Source of the DNA: Silurus meridionalis
Lineage: Eukaryota > Chordata > Actinopteri > Siluriformes > Siluridae
Reading direction: 5' to 3'
NCBI RefSeq assembly: GCF_014805685.1
Contig: NC_060904.1
Location: 16,558,311-16,622,310 of the forward strand
Length of the DNA: 64,000 nt
Shown here: piece after piece, positions 34,311-46,384 of the stretch
How positions within the stretch are numbered: position 1 is the first letter of the stretch
How the letters are laid out: every line of letters begins with the position of its first letter
The notes under the pieces: model-generated
The model's input: the letters and a program-made list of their open reading frames with translations, nothing else
What the model was told of the DNA's origin: nothing
Database searches by the model: none
Made by a program: the position numbers and the translations under genes

Positions 34311-36118
34311 TATTCAGACTTGTGTTGTAGTTTTTTGTATTTAAAATGTATTAATTATTTCTTTAGATTTTTGTTTGTTGGACTGCCACATTAAAGCTGT
34401 AGCAAGTCTGATATTAATGTTGATACTTCTGTCATTATTTTTTAAAAACCTGCAATTTCATAACAGTGTGTCGACTTTATAAATCCACTCGATGCGCTCC
34501 TTCACTTAAATAGATCGTCTACCATGCCTTCTTCCAATTAATATATTTCCCGACCAATAAAAATCAAGAATTCAACCTTGTTAAATTTTTCTTGTCCATC
34601 AAATATCCTGTCTTCCAATTGGTAAATTAAAAACAAATGTATTAAATGTGGTTTAATGTGATTTGAAGTCGCAATAGAAATGATCGAAAAAGAGGTCAAC
34701 ATCTCTGGGCCAATCAGAATAGAGAATCCAGAAGCATCTAATCTTAAAATTAAACCCAATAAAATTTTCAGTATAAAAAAAGCTCCAAGCAGGAAGAGGA
34801 AACTTTCAGGGTGGAACCTCAAAGACCTGATGGAATACACGAGTGCACCCATGTGTAAATTGATGGCCTTGAATGAGGTCTTTATCGCTGTTCACAACAA
34901 GCGAGACGGCGGAGGAATCTATGAACGGCGCGGTGACACTTTTGAAGATGCTCCGCCAGACCTCAGTGACGCACACACACATGACTTATGGTCATGCGAG
35001 ACGGCCATCGCCACCTGAATTGCCACCCGTGTGAATTGCGGGTCGTGCGCTCCGTAGCCCCTGTATGATTAGTGTTATTGCAGAGAAACGGGGCGACTGA
35101 TGAACGACGGCAAGGATTCCGTTCAGGCAGAAATGATCCAATTCTCTTTTGAGTGGTGGACTTTTGCTCCAGAGGGGGGAAAGAAAAAAATCAGCGATAT
35201 GAAGCACCTGCTTCTTTAAAGAACACAGAGAACTTCCATTTGTACGAGATGGAAATTTGGTGTGTGAAAATGTACTCTGATTGAGGTGAAAGGGTTCATC
35301 GCTGGATTTTTTCTTTCTTTATCTAAAAAAAGGACGGAGGGGAGGGTCAGCGCAAACTTCAGAACGAGGAGAAAAACGACGAGGAAACGCAGCAGCCATT
35401 AAAAAATATTCAAACAAACTTCAGAATTTATGGATCATTGATATCGTGCCAGTGAAATTTTTATTTAATACCCACCACAGTCCATGTGTGTTGCGTTCAT
35501 TTGTTTTTTCGACGCCTTCGTTCCTTTTCTGATTTGTTGTTGAAAGAAAAAAGGGAACACCTGTATGTTTCTGAGCCACACATCCAAAAGATTCATTTAA
35601 TCACACAAATCTCACAATACCAAATGTGATCAATGGTTTTAACGGCGCAATATTTCCAATCTAACATCCAAATCCTAACCTGGAAGTCGAAGGGAATTTT
35701 ATTGGCTGTCTTTTCTGGAGCTATTTAAACAATACGAACCAGAGCAACATATTATACTGAACTGGAGCAACTGCCTCGTAAGACGTCCCAAACAATCATG
35801 TCCCTCCATCATCACACCGTCTTCTGGTTCAACATTTTCCATACTTCCTTTCATAGTAGTTGTCAGACTGTTGATCTGAAGGGCATGAGTTCAAATCCCA
35901 GCCCCATTAAGCAGCCACTGCTGAGCCCTCGAGAAAAGCACTTGACCTTCATGTGCTCAGGTGTTTTTTGAAGGTATTTATTGCACAATATTGACTGCTT
36001 TTGATAGAAAGATTGTTTTCGAAAGTAAACTAATCGTTCAATCTGCTCTGTTTCAAACAAATGTATGTTTTACTGTAAAGCAATTAAAATGTGTTAAATG
36101 AATTCCCTGTGTGTGGAG

Positions 36119-36120
<2 letters not shown>

Positions 36121-36155
<35 letters not shown>
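36121..36155. repeat. (TG)n microsatellite
   Basis: About 17 TG units. Confidence 0.95.
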
Positions 36156-36159
<4 letters not shown>

Positions 36160-36959
36160 ATGCAAATTAAAGATGTGATATTAAAATCCGAGCGAGATCC
36201 AGAAAAGTGTTTTGACACGTTTTTCGTCGCGTAAAATATTTTGCCGTATTTTAATTCCGCCGTGCGAGTTGCCGTCACGTGACTCTGAAATCTTTCCAAA
36301 CTAATACAAAGGAAAATGTAGGCATGGGTTTTTATTTTTTTTACTTTCCTATAATTTTCTTTAAGATTCCCAGCTCCATTTTAATATCTGGCTGATGAAG
36401 ATTGGGCCATTTCATCATTCGGTATCGCTTTATAAAATTATCCTTCCATCAGGAATGCAGCGTGGGCGTGATTCGGCACGTTAATTAAATCCGGATATGG
36501 AAACGCGTGGGGGTGGAGTCGCGGCCTCGTCGATTTATAACGTCGGGTGCGTTAGGAAGGCGGCTCACGATATTGGATTGCTTCTTGAGTGATTTTTTTT
36601 TTCCACTTTAATACTGTTTAAATTGGATTAATTCGGAAGTGAGCATTAAAATGAGTTTATTACCCATAATCCTTCACTTTGAGCCGGTGTCAAAGTGCCT
36701 TCGTATTCGCAGTCGCTGCGCAAAAAATGGAGGAATTTAAACCATAGTTTTGATGATTAGGCGCTTTAATTGATAGTGTTCATGACAGCGAATGGTCTTC
36801 ATGTAGCGCCTTTAAAGAGACACACTGGAGGAATACGGCTACACCGTTATTTCATATTACTGTAAATCGTATCACCGTAAATAATTACTTCTCCCAAGAT
36901 TTGTGTTGTATATTATAAATGATGATTTATACATTTAAAAACTTTATATAGATAATCCC

Positions 36960-38030
36960 TAAGTTACAATAGTTCCACTTACAATTGTTCAAACTTACAC
37001 ACAATGACGATAACGATACAACAAAATGTTTCACATTTCGTGCAGCAGGAATATGTAGCGGCGTATATACGATACATCGAGATGCATTTCCCACCTCGTG
37101 AGACGCTTTACTCTCGCCAGCGGTCGACGGTGTTTTCAGTTGTCTCGGGTGTCGGAGCGCATGTTGTTTTTTTTGCGTGTTTGGTGTTTGGTGTTTGTTT
37201 CGTAAGTTACTACAATACTGTACAGCAAATTGCTCTGTTTTGCGAAATCATGTGCTGTAATATGTTACATTATTAACACCCATACTGATCACCAGTCTTT
37301 ACGACTCTTGGAGACGCTAGGCCAGGGGTCTGCAACCCGCAGCTTCGGAGATCGCCATATGTGGCTCTTTCTTTTATTTTTTATTTTCATGTAATTCTAA
37401 AATTGAAGATTATACCGATCTTGTAACTTTGAAATAAAAACGTGTTGAATTTTCTGTTGTTTTTTGAGGTTCGGGAGCAAAAATCACAGTAACCAGGTAT
37501 TTGAATTGGCTATTATTTTGCAAATACATATTTTTACATTGTTTAGTGAAATAGTCCTTTTCAGGTTGACAGCTGACTGCATGCTCCAGTACACACCATA
37601 AAAGTATGACAGCACACTAAAGCAGAAGAATTTTCGGGGTTGCAGCAGGTGGATAATTTAAGTTTAGGACTCAAATAGACATTGAGTATTTTATTTGAAA
37701 ATAACCTTTGACTCAGCGTATTTTTTTCCCCAAAATGTTTTTGTCACATGCAGAAATACGATTTCGGTTTCTCTGTAGCAGTTCATTGATTTCATAATTG
37801 CAGCACGCTATAGCTTTTTTATACATAGCATTAAGGTAAAAAATGCAGTGTTATCTTCATTTCAGATGTCAGAAGGGTTTTGTGGCTCCCAGTGTTTTCT
37901 TTTCTGTGGAAATCGGGTCCAAATGGCTCTTCGAGTGTTTAAGGTTCCCGCCCCCTGGGATAGACCATGTCTCGACTTATGATATTTTTTTTATTTACCA
38001 TGTCATCGTATGTGGGGGTTTACCTGTATA
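36960..38030 (+). repeat. Older dispersed repeat split by a hAT-like insertion
   Basis: The left part (to about 37322) has CTACAATACTGTACAGCAAA, CATACTGATCACCAGTCTTT and GAGACGCTAGGC. The right part resumes at about 37958 with GATAGACCATGTCTCGACTT and ATGATATTTTTTTTATTTAC. Both match the uninterrupted copy at 5260-5580, where the corresponding sequence is continuous. Confidence 0.65.
37323..37957 (+). mobile_element. hAT-like non-autonomous element
   Basis: It begins CAGGGGTCTGCAACCCGC and ends AAGGTTCCCGCCCCCTG, whose reverse complement CAGGGGGCGGGAACC makes a short terminal inverted repeat. The flanking octamers cgctaggc and ggatagac agree at 5 of 8 positions, consistent with an old 8-bp hAT target duplication. 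No transposase frame. Confidence 0.75.
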
Positions 38031-38209
38031 TATGTCAGTAAGTGTGTCATTAAGATATTTCTCTAAGTCTTACATATTTTTCCCTTTTATTTTATATCAT
38101 ATATCTTTCTTTTACTTCTGATGTTGTCAAGAAACTAGCGTCAGTAGATGAATCGCTGAACTCCTTTTACTAGTGATATTAATTTGAATGATTGTAAGGT
38201 TTATCTCTG

Positions 38210-38530
38210 ATTCAACAGCGACTGAGAGTTACATAGAATACAGATTAACATGGCAGAGGTAGAGCTGTAACTTCCTGGAGACCAAACAGGAAAAAACATC
38301 TGTTTTTTGTAAAAAATTTTTTTTGCACTACAAATGTGTGTTTGTGAAATGCAATAGATGTCAGAAGGCACTTAAGTAAATTGATGATTTGCTGTCTGTC
38401 TGAACCGAAGAAATAAAAGTGAACGATCTGCACCATATTGAATTGCAGAGCATCTGATTTTTTTCCACTGTGCGTATTGTTGCATTGTTTTGAATAAAAT
38501 GGAAATCAGATCACACTGCATGCAGTGTAT
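38210..38530 (-). mobile_element. hAT-like relic, inverse of 31560-31690
   Basis: Read on the minus strand, TTCAGACAGACAGCAAATCA, TTACTTAAGTGCCTTCTGAC and TTTGTAGTGCAAAAAAAA match the middle of the 31375-31860 element. Confidence 0.6.
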
Positions 38531-39539
38531 CTTGAGTAATATTAAAACAACAAAAAGTGTATTGTAGTTTCAAAGTTTTATTATCAAAAAATTATAAAAA
38601 TCATGTTATAAATTCACTGTATTTATATCGGTATTTTGATCATATAATAAAGCGATGTAAATATTTTTCAAAAATGTATAAACTATTTTCTTTTCAGGAA
38701 TATTTGTTATTAAATTAAACAGTTAAACATTATCACAGAGCATAGCGTAGTGTGAGTATTCTTATGATAAATATTCCACATTAAGAACAATCCCAATGTA
38801 AAATCCCATTTAAAGGCGGAAATTCAGCACTTTGGTCAGTGCAATTAAAAAAAATAAGGGACGTTCAATTCAGGTGATGGCTTTTATACTTTTTCAGCAT
38901 TAATTCACAATTCCAAGCCTTTCTGAGGTTTCTAAGGAAGGTTTCTCCATCTTTCCAGCTTGCTTTCAAACTTTCTCTCCTCAGCGTTGCCTTACAGCTG
39001 ACCTCAGGTTCCTCGGAAAGCGTGAAGTTAAATCCCAGAGGGGAATATTAGGGGTTGTTTTGAGGCTCTAATTAGCCGTGACTGTCCCTTGGCGTTCTCT
39101 GCATTATAGATGCCGGTTGTCACATGGTGATGTTTCTGCTGATCTCAGCAAATTGGTTCCGAATTTGCAGCTTTGTGGTTTCCAGAGCATCCAGCGATTA
39201 AACTGCATTCAGTCAGCACATCTGGGTACATCTGTTTAACGCCTGTGTCATGTGTCAAGCATGAAGACTTTTGATTCATTAAACCTTATATATTGGAATA
39301 ATCAACATACAACCTTTAACTGATCTACTAGAGACTAGAGATTTGAACAGGATAAAACAGGTAAAAATTCAACACTTTTTTTCCCAAGAATGTAAAGGAG
39401 TTCCTCATGGGTTCTTCAGATAGGTCAAATCTTTCTGTTTGAAAGCTTATGTGAAATAGAACCCATTTGGTTTGAACCCATTTCTGCGATTTGAACTTTA
39501 ATAGATCCACAGAAGGATATACAGTAGAATTGGTATGGA

Positions 39540-39582
39540 GATGGATGATCTGCTGTGGCAACCCTAACGGCAGCTGAAAGCA

Positions 39583-39613
<31 letters not shown>

Positions 39614-39624
39614 AAGAAGAAGAA
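39540..39624 (+). mobile_element. LINE tail ending in (AAG)n
   Basis: GATGATCTGCTGTGGCAACC and CTAACGGCAGCTGAAAG followed by an AAG run (39584-39624) match the 3' end of the LINE type also used by the retroposon at 13571-13790. Confidence 0.6.
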
Positions 39625-39960
39625 AATTATAAACAATTGAAGTCCAATCTGACATGACCTGTGCTTCTTCTCTTGAACGAAAAAAATCAATCTTCATCTA
39701 GACGTTAAAGCTGTACAGGTTCCCAGAGGTTAAACATGTGAACCTCAATGCAAATGGGAACCCTGCATATCTTGAGCAGATGGTTTGGGAATTGTGCCAT
39801 TAGGATCAGAAGACCCTAACTCTAGACCACAGGGGTTTCTGTTTCGTCCATTATGGATATTTACACCACACACTGCATTAAAAAAATCCAGGACACTCAT
39901 TGCCAGTCTGTTACAGGTTCTTCTCACAAGCTTTTCAACTCCCCTGTAAGAAACTAGACT

Positions 39961-39961
<1 letters not shown>

Positions 39962-40008
<47 letters not shown>
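39962..40008. repeat. (AC)n microsatellite
   Basis: About 23 AC units. Confidence 0.95.
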
Positions 40009-40009
<1 letters not shown>

Positions 40010-40079
40010 TCATGATTAATCAATACACATGTACATGTACGTTCAGTGCTGTAATAAATATGTTTTTGCACATGTGAAC

Positions 40080-40250
40080 TTCATGGATTCCTGTGTAAAG
40101 TTCTATATGTTGTAGTTAGTCTGGTGTTTTCTTGTGTTAATTCACACTCTTTCATGTGGCACCTCAGTCCTGAGGGAACTTTATTTCATTTCACTGTGTG
40201 CTCTACTGTATATGGTTGAAATGCCAATAAAGCCATTTCACTCGACTTGA
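40080..40250 (+). mobile_element. Possible LINE 3' end
   Basis: CAGTCCTGAGGGAACTTTAT, TTCACTGTGTGCTCTACTGT and GGTTGAAATGCCAATAAAGC resemble a retroposon 3' end with an AATAAA. It could instead be the end of a processed transcript. Confidence 0.35.
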
Positions 40251-41439
40251 ACCCCCTCTGGTTTAGAGTTCCACATAAAGTCTTCAGGGGTTCACAAAGA
40301 AATAAATTCAAGAACTTCTAAAGCTTCGTTCCGAAGGTTCCCCAGTTTTATCTTTTGCATACTGTAGTAAAGATTATTAAGGAAAACCGTTCCTTGTAGG
40401 GTTGGAGAGAACATCTAGTTAGCTTAAGAGTTCCTTACTTGGAAACGGGGGTCTTTGAAGGCACCTTTGGTTGTTCTTGAAATCTGGAACCATGTTTCAT
40501 GAGCAGTTGTGATCATTTAAAGAGTTTAAGAGTGTTAAATTAATTATTATTTATTTTTATTCTAAAAGGGTTTTAATGAAATTGTCACTGGAAAGAAACC
40601 TGATCCATAGAAATGTTCTGATGTATTTTACTGAGCTGTCTAAGAGCTGACACGCTTCTTTAAGAGTCAAAACCTCTACCAGGTTCTCCCTGCTGCTCCA
40701 GGGCTTTTAAATCAAGCCTTTAATAGTTTCCTATTAGGGCAAATTAAAAGCATAATCATTAAAAAAAAATCCCCTGGTAATGTAGGAAGTGTTTTTGGTC
40801 TACAAAAACATTCTCCCAGAAAAGTTGTTAAATGGAGCCTGTTTTTCCTTAATAAAGTCTTTTGATTAAAAAAAAATAAATTAATAAATTAATAAATAAA
40901 AGGGGGATGAATAACTAGTTTGCTTGCACTGAAAAAAGTACCATTTTCTCAAGAAATAATTTTGCCTCTAATAGGCATCATCATTCCTCCGATTCGAAGT
41001 GGGTGGAAATAAAATTGACAAAATGGCAGCAGAGTGTAGTTTCAGTTAAGCGATCATCCCACCTGCCACTCAGAAGCCTTCAGACGTGACTTTTGGCTTG
41101 CTGTCAGTAAAAAATAAATAAATATCATAATAAAAATAAAATGCCACCCTGAGCACAACTGAGGGGAAGGAAGTGCAAGTGGGCAAAGCTCAAAACACAT
41201 TACAGCTCAGAAGCAAAAGAAGAAGCTATAAATCCGGAATAAATCCGATACGAGTGCAATTATTTAGAGTCCCAAGAGGCAATTCCAATATGGAGTCACT
41301 AAAGATCTGGCAATGTCTTGTAAACTCAAGGAAAAGTGTGGGAGTTCATGGAAAAACAATCATTTGGTCATCTCCAGATTTTACAAACTGATAACGATTT
41401 TTAAGCAAATTCATGATGCACCGTTGTATGTGATATCAG

Positions 41440-41835
41440 ATTCATACAAAAGTATTGGGACAACTGACTTTTCCAGCCAAATGTGGTCCAAAAGAGCACG
41501 TCTTTGGATGCTGTAGCGTGAAATTTTCCCTTCACTTTTGTTTATTAGGAGACCTGAACCTGAGCATGACAATGTCTCAAAAGCACACCTCTATGAAGAT
41601 CTGCTTTACATGGGCTGGAGTGGAAGATCTCCTGCTGTAGAGCTCCAAACCTATCGAACACATTTGGGATGAATGTGAACTCTGACTGAACCCCAGACCT
41701 CCTCACCTTCTCATCTACATCACTACCTGAGTTTATTCACACCCTTGCAGCTGAATAAATGTCAAATTATTCGCAAGGACACGCCAACATCTAGTGGATC
41801 ATCTTCCCAGAAGAGTGGAGGTTATTATAACATCA
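41440..41835 (+). mobile_element. Tc1-like transposase relic, copy e
   Basis: AAAAGTATTGGGACAACTGA, CACCTCTATGAAGATCTGCT, GAACACATTTGGGATGAATG, GACCTCCTCACCTTCTCATC and CATCTTCCCAGAAGAGTGG occur in family order. Confidence 0.7.
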
Positions 41836-41909
41836 ATTTAATATGTTATATTTAATATTGAATACTATTTAATATTAATAGGAATATTATGAATATTATG
41901 AATATGGCA

Positions 41910-41990
41910 TTTATTTACATTTACATGGACATTTATGTCATTTAGCAAATGCTCTTATCCAGAGCGACGTACACAAGTGTTTGAAATCTG
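41910..41990 (-). mobile_element. LINE tail (TAAATG type)
   Basis: ATTTACATTTACATGGACAT and TTAGCAAATGCTCTTATCCA with GAGCGACGTAC are the reverse complement of the tail at 56850-56910. Confidence 0.65.
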
Positions 41991-42829
41991 AATAAATGTT
42001 GAAAGTTGTGTTTATTGTTGCATCAAATATCTTTAAACAGTCGTTATTTTAGATCAGATTTTTTTTTCTTTCGTACAAATCTAAGGGCTTGTGTTTTTAG
42101 CAAGGTGGTGTATATGCTAGACGCCGTCTCGGACAATTCTACTCAAGGAATATCTAAATAGTAAGAATGAACGACACACTGGAGATTGTAATACCCTGAA
42201 TGGGAAATCCGTTCTTTGTGTACGCTGCAGAACATGATTCTGAAGACTCCTAACTTTCCCTGTGTAAATACTGATGTAAGTTTTCAGCTCTGGTTCTTGA
42301 TAGCCCTACGTATGCGTGGTGGTTTTTTATTTTTAGACAAATTGATTGCGAAGTTTCTTTGCTCAGAGATCCAAAGCCAACAGAGACCCGTGTTTCATTT
42401 CTGGCCAGTGGCACATGGAACGTTTCATTGTTTCGCTTTCTGCTATGACTCCTTAACGATTGCAGGCTGATGCACAAACAGTGGAAGATATGGCTTATTG
42501 ATTGACTGTGTGTGCGTGTGTGTGAGATCATGCAGAAATCAAAAGTGTCACTATGATACAAATGCTTTCCTTAGGTTTTTTCTTTATAGTCCCATCACTA
42601 AAGGGAATTGCAGGACTGTAATAATATATAAGGAATAATACACTCGAGAGCATTCTGTCAGCTTGGATGCCAGAGCTGAGTTACAGAGTCGAATCTTTTC
42701 CTGCAAAAGCATGTTACGATATGTTTTATTTCTACATCACAGCCAGACTTTACCTTTAAAACAATAATTAAAGAATGACCTTATTTTAGCCATTTCGAGT
42801 TTGATTTTGTGGGGTGTTGTGGGACGTCC

Positions 42830-43700
42830 AGGAAACCAGTTGTTCTTGTTGGCACTTACCTTACAGCAGCTGTAATGCACCACTCCATCAAGCACTGACA
42901 CTGGAGACTCCTTCACAAATTAAGAATTTCAAGCTTTAAAATGTGCTGTGGTGAATCTCAGGACCTGAGGTTTCCCAACATATCATCATCCCAAGCATCA
43001 CACTTTCTCCACCGGCTCACCTTCTTCCCATAATACATCCATCCATCCATCCATCTGCCATCTCATCCCCAGCTAAGTAATGTAATTGCCACTCAATGTC
43101 ACATGATTCAAAAGAAACATGGTTCCTTAGACCAGGCCGCCTTCTTCCAAGGCCATGGTTTAAGGTTCTGAAGTTTACATGCCATTAAAGGTTTATTGGT
43201 GGTGGACAAGGTCTGCATTAGCACTCGGAGTGCTTTGCAGCGACACAGCTCCATACCCAGCATGCTAGATAGATGCAGTATGGGGAATATGTTCCTGTAT
43301 CTTCTTCTTGATGCTGTGATACACTGTGTGTGATGACTTTCTATCCAGCTAACATTAGCTATATCACTCATTTCTGCTGTAGTAGCTCTGCAGTGGGACC
43401 AGACAGACAGGACAGGTCTTAACCCACCCATACCTTTGGAGCCCATGACTCCATGTCACCTGATTACCTGTTCTTTTCATAGACCATCTTTTATGTGCTT
43501 ATCACTGCATACCTGGACCACAAGACCTCCTGCAAAGAGATGCTTTGACTCCACTGAATGCAAATGCATCAGCTTTAAGGAAATGACTGCTGACTAATAC
43601 GTCTGACCATTTGACAGATGACACTGTAACGAGATCATCCAAGTTATTCATGTCCCCTGTCAGTGGTTTTAATGTTATGGCTGATTGGAATATATACATA
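42830..43700 (-). mobile_element. Tc1-like transposon relic, family of 4990 and 22730
   Basis: CCCAAGCATCACACTTTCTC, CACCGGCTCACCTTCTTCCC, TAGACCAGGCCGCCTTCTTC, ATACACTGTGTGTGATGACT and TGTCAGTGGTTTTAATGTTA, then TGGCTGATTGG, follow the minus-strand order of a full-length fish Tc1-like element. All frames are destroyed. An (ATCC)n expansion sits at 43026-43046. Confidence 0.7.
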
Positions 43701-44899
43701 TATATCAGTTTCTTATATCTTTTTTTTTTTTTGCTGCAGAACCTGCTGGGCTGTGAGTTGTCGCTCTGCTGGAGTTGATGTGAGCACTGCTGAAAACATA
43801 TCGGAATGCAGAAGTCCGCAGAGAGGCAGAATGGAGAGGAATGGAAGAGAACACACTAATGCAACTGTGCATCAAATTCCCCAAGTCTCGGTCGTGGCTT
43901 TGCAGCTCAGAGCGCTGAATTCTCACTGTAACCATGTAGAGGGTTTCTGTTTTATTTATTTATTTATTTCTGAAAGGAAAAGGGATGATGAAACATTTAG
44001 CGGCCACAGGAGTCATGCGGTTTAAGGTCTGGAGCTGTTCAACTTTGAAACTTTGAAACAGAAAGTTTGAGGGTTGTACAGTAGAGAAGTCCAGAAAGGC
44101 TTTGCGCTATTTTGTTTTGATCTCATGGATGAGTGCATACGGTTTGAGTTTATTCATTGTGTATCTTGACTTTACACAAACTAGCTACATCCTTCATCTG
44201 AAAAACTTCATGCAATGACCTGCATGTCCAATAACGTATTTTACCAGAAAAACAAGTTGGGATCTCAAAAAAAACAACATTTGGTTGGTATCATTTAGTG
44301 ATTGGCCGTGATTTTCACACCTGGTGTCCTGCCTGAATAAGTCCATATCTTAATACCATCATTATGACACCACGGTTATAGAAACCATCAATAATATAGA
44401 GAATATTATACTCAATAGAACAGAGCGCTGCATCGCAGACAGGAATCTCATACAGCGAGAATGAATGTCATTAATAAAGCAAGAAACCCAATGAACACAA
44501 TTCAACAGGTCTCCTTTCACTGTAGCCGCAGCTGCACTGCTCACATACATCATCTCCAGCAGAAGCCTCGATATTCAACTCAAAAAAATTACCTCAGGTT
44601 TTCCCTGCATGTTTTTTCTGCATTATGTTTTTCTGGGGATTTCAAATGAAGGAAAATTGTCTTTTTGTGCAGATAAAAAAACGCAAAAGTATAAATAGTT
44701 CATAAAAAGGCTTAACAACTGTTTCGAACTGTTTTGGACGACCTTTCCTCTGGTCTGGTTTTCCTTTATCTGCGATCAAATGAATTTCTTCTCCTCTGCC
44801 AGTATTTGTGGAATGAGGAACAGCTATTTAACCCACACGAATATATTTGAGATTGTGCAGTTTGCTACAGGTTTACGTGCTCTGACTATCCTACTCTCT

Positions 44900-45140
44900 G
44901 ACTATCCAATCGAAAGATGTGGTAGATTTGGAGGTCTATAGCAGGAGATCTTCCCACCCATGTAAAGCAGATCTTTAAGGGACTGGTTTTGTTTATTGTC
45001 ATGCTGGAACAGGTTTGGATTTTCTAGTTCAAGTAAAGGGAAATTAAATGCGAAAGCATTTTCTCAACAGTTTCAGAAAGAACGACATACAGGTGGAAAA
45101 GCCATTTGTCCCAATACTTTAGTACCGATAGTGTCGTTTA
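44900..45140 (-). mobile_element. Tc1-like relic, copy f
   Basis: TCTATAGCAGGAGATCTTCC, CATGTAAAGCAGATCTTTAA, TGTCATGCTGGAACAGGTTT and TTTGTCCCAATACTTTAGTA indicate a minus-strand 5' half. Confidence 0.65.
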
Positions 45141-45477
45141 TATCTGTCCTGAAAGATTTTTAGCTACGGATCATTAGCGGTATATATACACATCTCCATA
45201 ACGCTTAACCTTTATTATATTGTGTATCATATTGACAAGCGATGGTTTTTTCTAATACACTTTAAATGTTAATCGCACTTGTTCAACTGCAGATCCATCA
45301 CATACCCTGAGTCTTGATAAAATCAGTGAGCTGAAAGGCTGAAGCATGAATCTGCTCAACTCCTTGTGACGACACGCAGCAGTCTATTCTCTACGTTTTG
45401 GGAATGTTTATGCCTTGGTGGCTGCATGCAGGTAAATTAGCACAACAGAAACCGATGGCCTGCTAATGCTGATGGGG

Positions 45478-45480
<3 letters not shown>

Positions 45481-45512
<32 letters not shown>
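45481..45512. repeat. (TG)n microsatellite
   Basis: About 16 TG units at the edge of a repeat-poor block. Confidence 0.95.
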
Positions 45513-45514
<2 letters not shown>

Positions 45515-45860
45515 ATTAGACACGCCGAGCTTTGGTCCTTAATCATCACGCTTCAACCATGCATTGCAGATGGTTCTTTAAGACAACCGAGCTGAGCAGG
45601 GGTGTGCTCCGGAGCTCGCCCTTTTACCTCGTGTCTGGCTGAGATTGTGAGGTTCGTCAGCGTAAAGCTGAGCGTGTCGATTTTTGCAGTAGGAGAACGA
45701 TCGAGTCAATTAGTCTTCACAAGAGCTGCTCATGCATCAATTACAGTGTGAAGGCTGTAATTGTGAGCGGAGAGTCAGTGTAGAGCTCTTATTGCCTGGC
45801 TGCCTGCTTAATGCAGACACTTGTTAGTCAGCATTAGCAGGCCGTCGGTTTTATGCTGTA
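45510..45860. other. Repeat-poor block, possible conserved non-coding DNA
   Basis: About 350 bases without recognised repeats or frames, balanced base composition, and many short homeodomain-like and bHLH-like strings (ATTAGTC, CAATTAG, CATGCATCAATTACAG, CAGATGG). This is only suggestive; conservation cannot be judged from one sequence. Confidence 0.25.
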
Positions 45861-46384
45861 TAAAAGTTAACATATTATAAAAAAAACCCCAAAAAACACG
45901 TTTCGTTACACATAATTTGCACCGATTTCGCTTTTTATTATTCATTATTTATTGGGAAAACGTAACGATTTCTGGTCCTTAATAAGCACATTTTGACTTC
46001 TATTGTATTAAAAATACATACATTAGTCCAGGAATTTTTCATCTGCTAGATGGAATGTTTGGTAAGTTGGATTAAAGAAGTAAAAGTTATAAAACGGCAA
46101 TTTGTCAATAAATGCAATTTGTTTATTAAAATAATTTTTTGTTGTATAGCATTTTTTTGCATTGTCTTAAAGATTTTTAATGTTGGAAAAAGTGAAGTTA
46201 TCCGCAACCTATTTTTGTTTGTGTTAGGTTTGGGTCCTCTTTATTCTCCTGCCAGATGTTACTTCTGTATTGTGTTCAACAGTTTTCCATTTAGATTCGT
46301 GAGTAGTTTTGATCTCTATGCACGAGGTGATATCAAAGGTTCCGAGACGGGCTCTGTTGACAACAAAGCACCTTATTTATCTAC

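Noticed and set aside
43015..43050. A short regular repeat (ATCC units) considered as CRISPR-like or minisatellite
   Set aside because: It is a simple tetranucleotide run inside a decayed Tc1-like element; there are no spacers.
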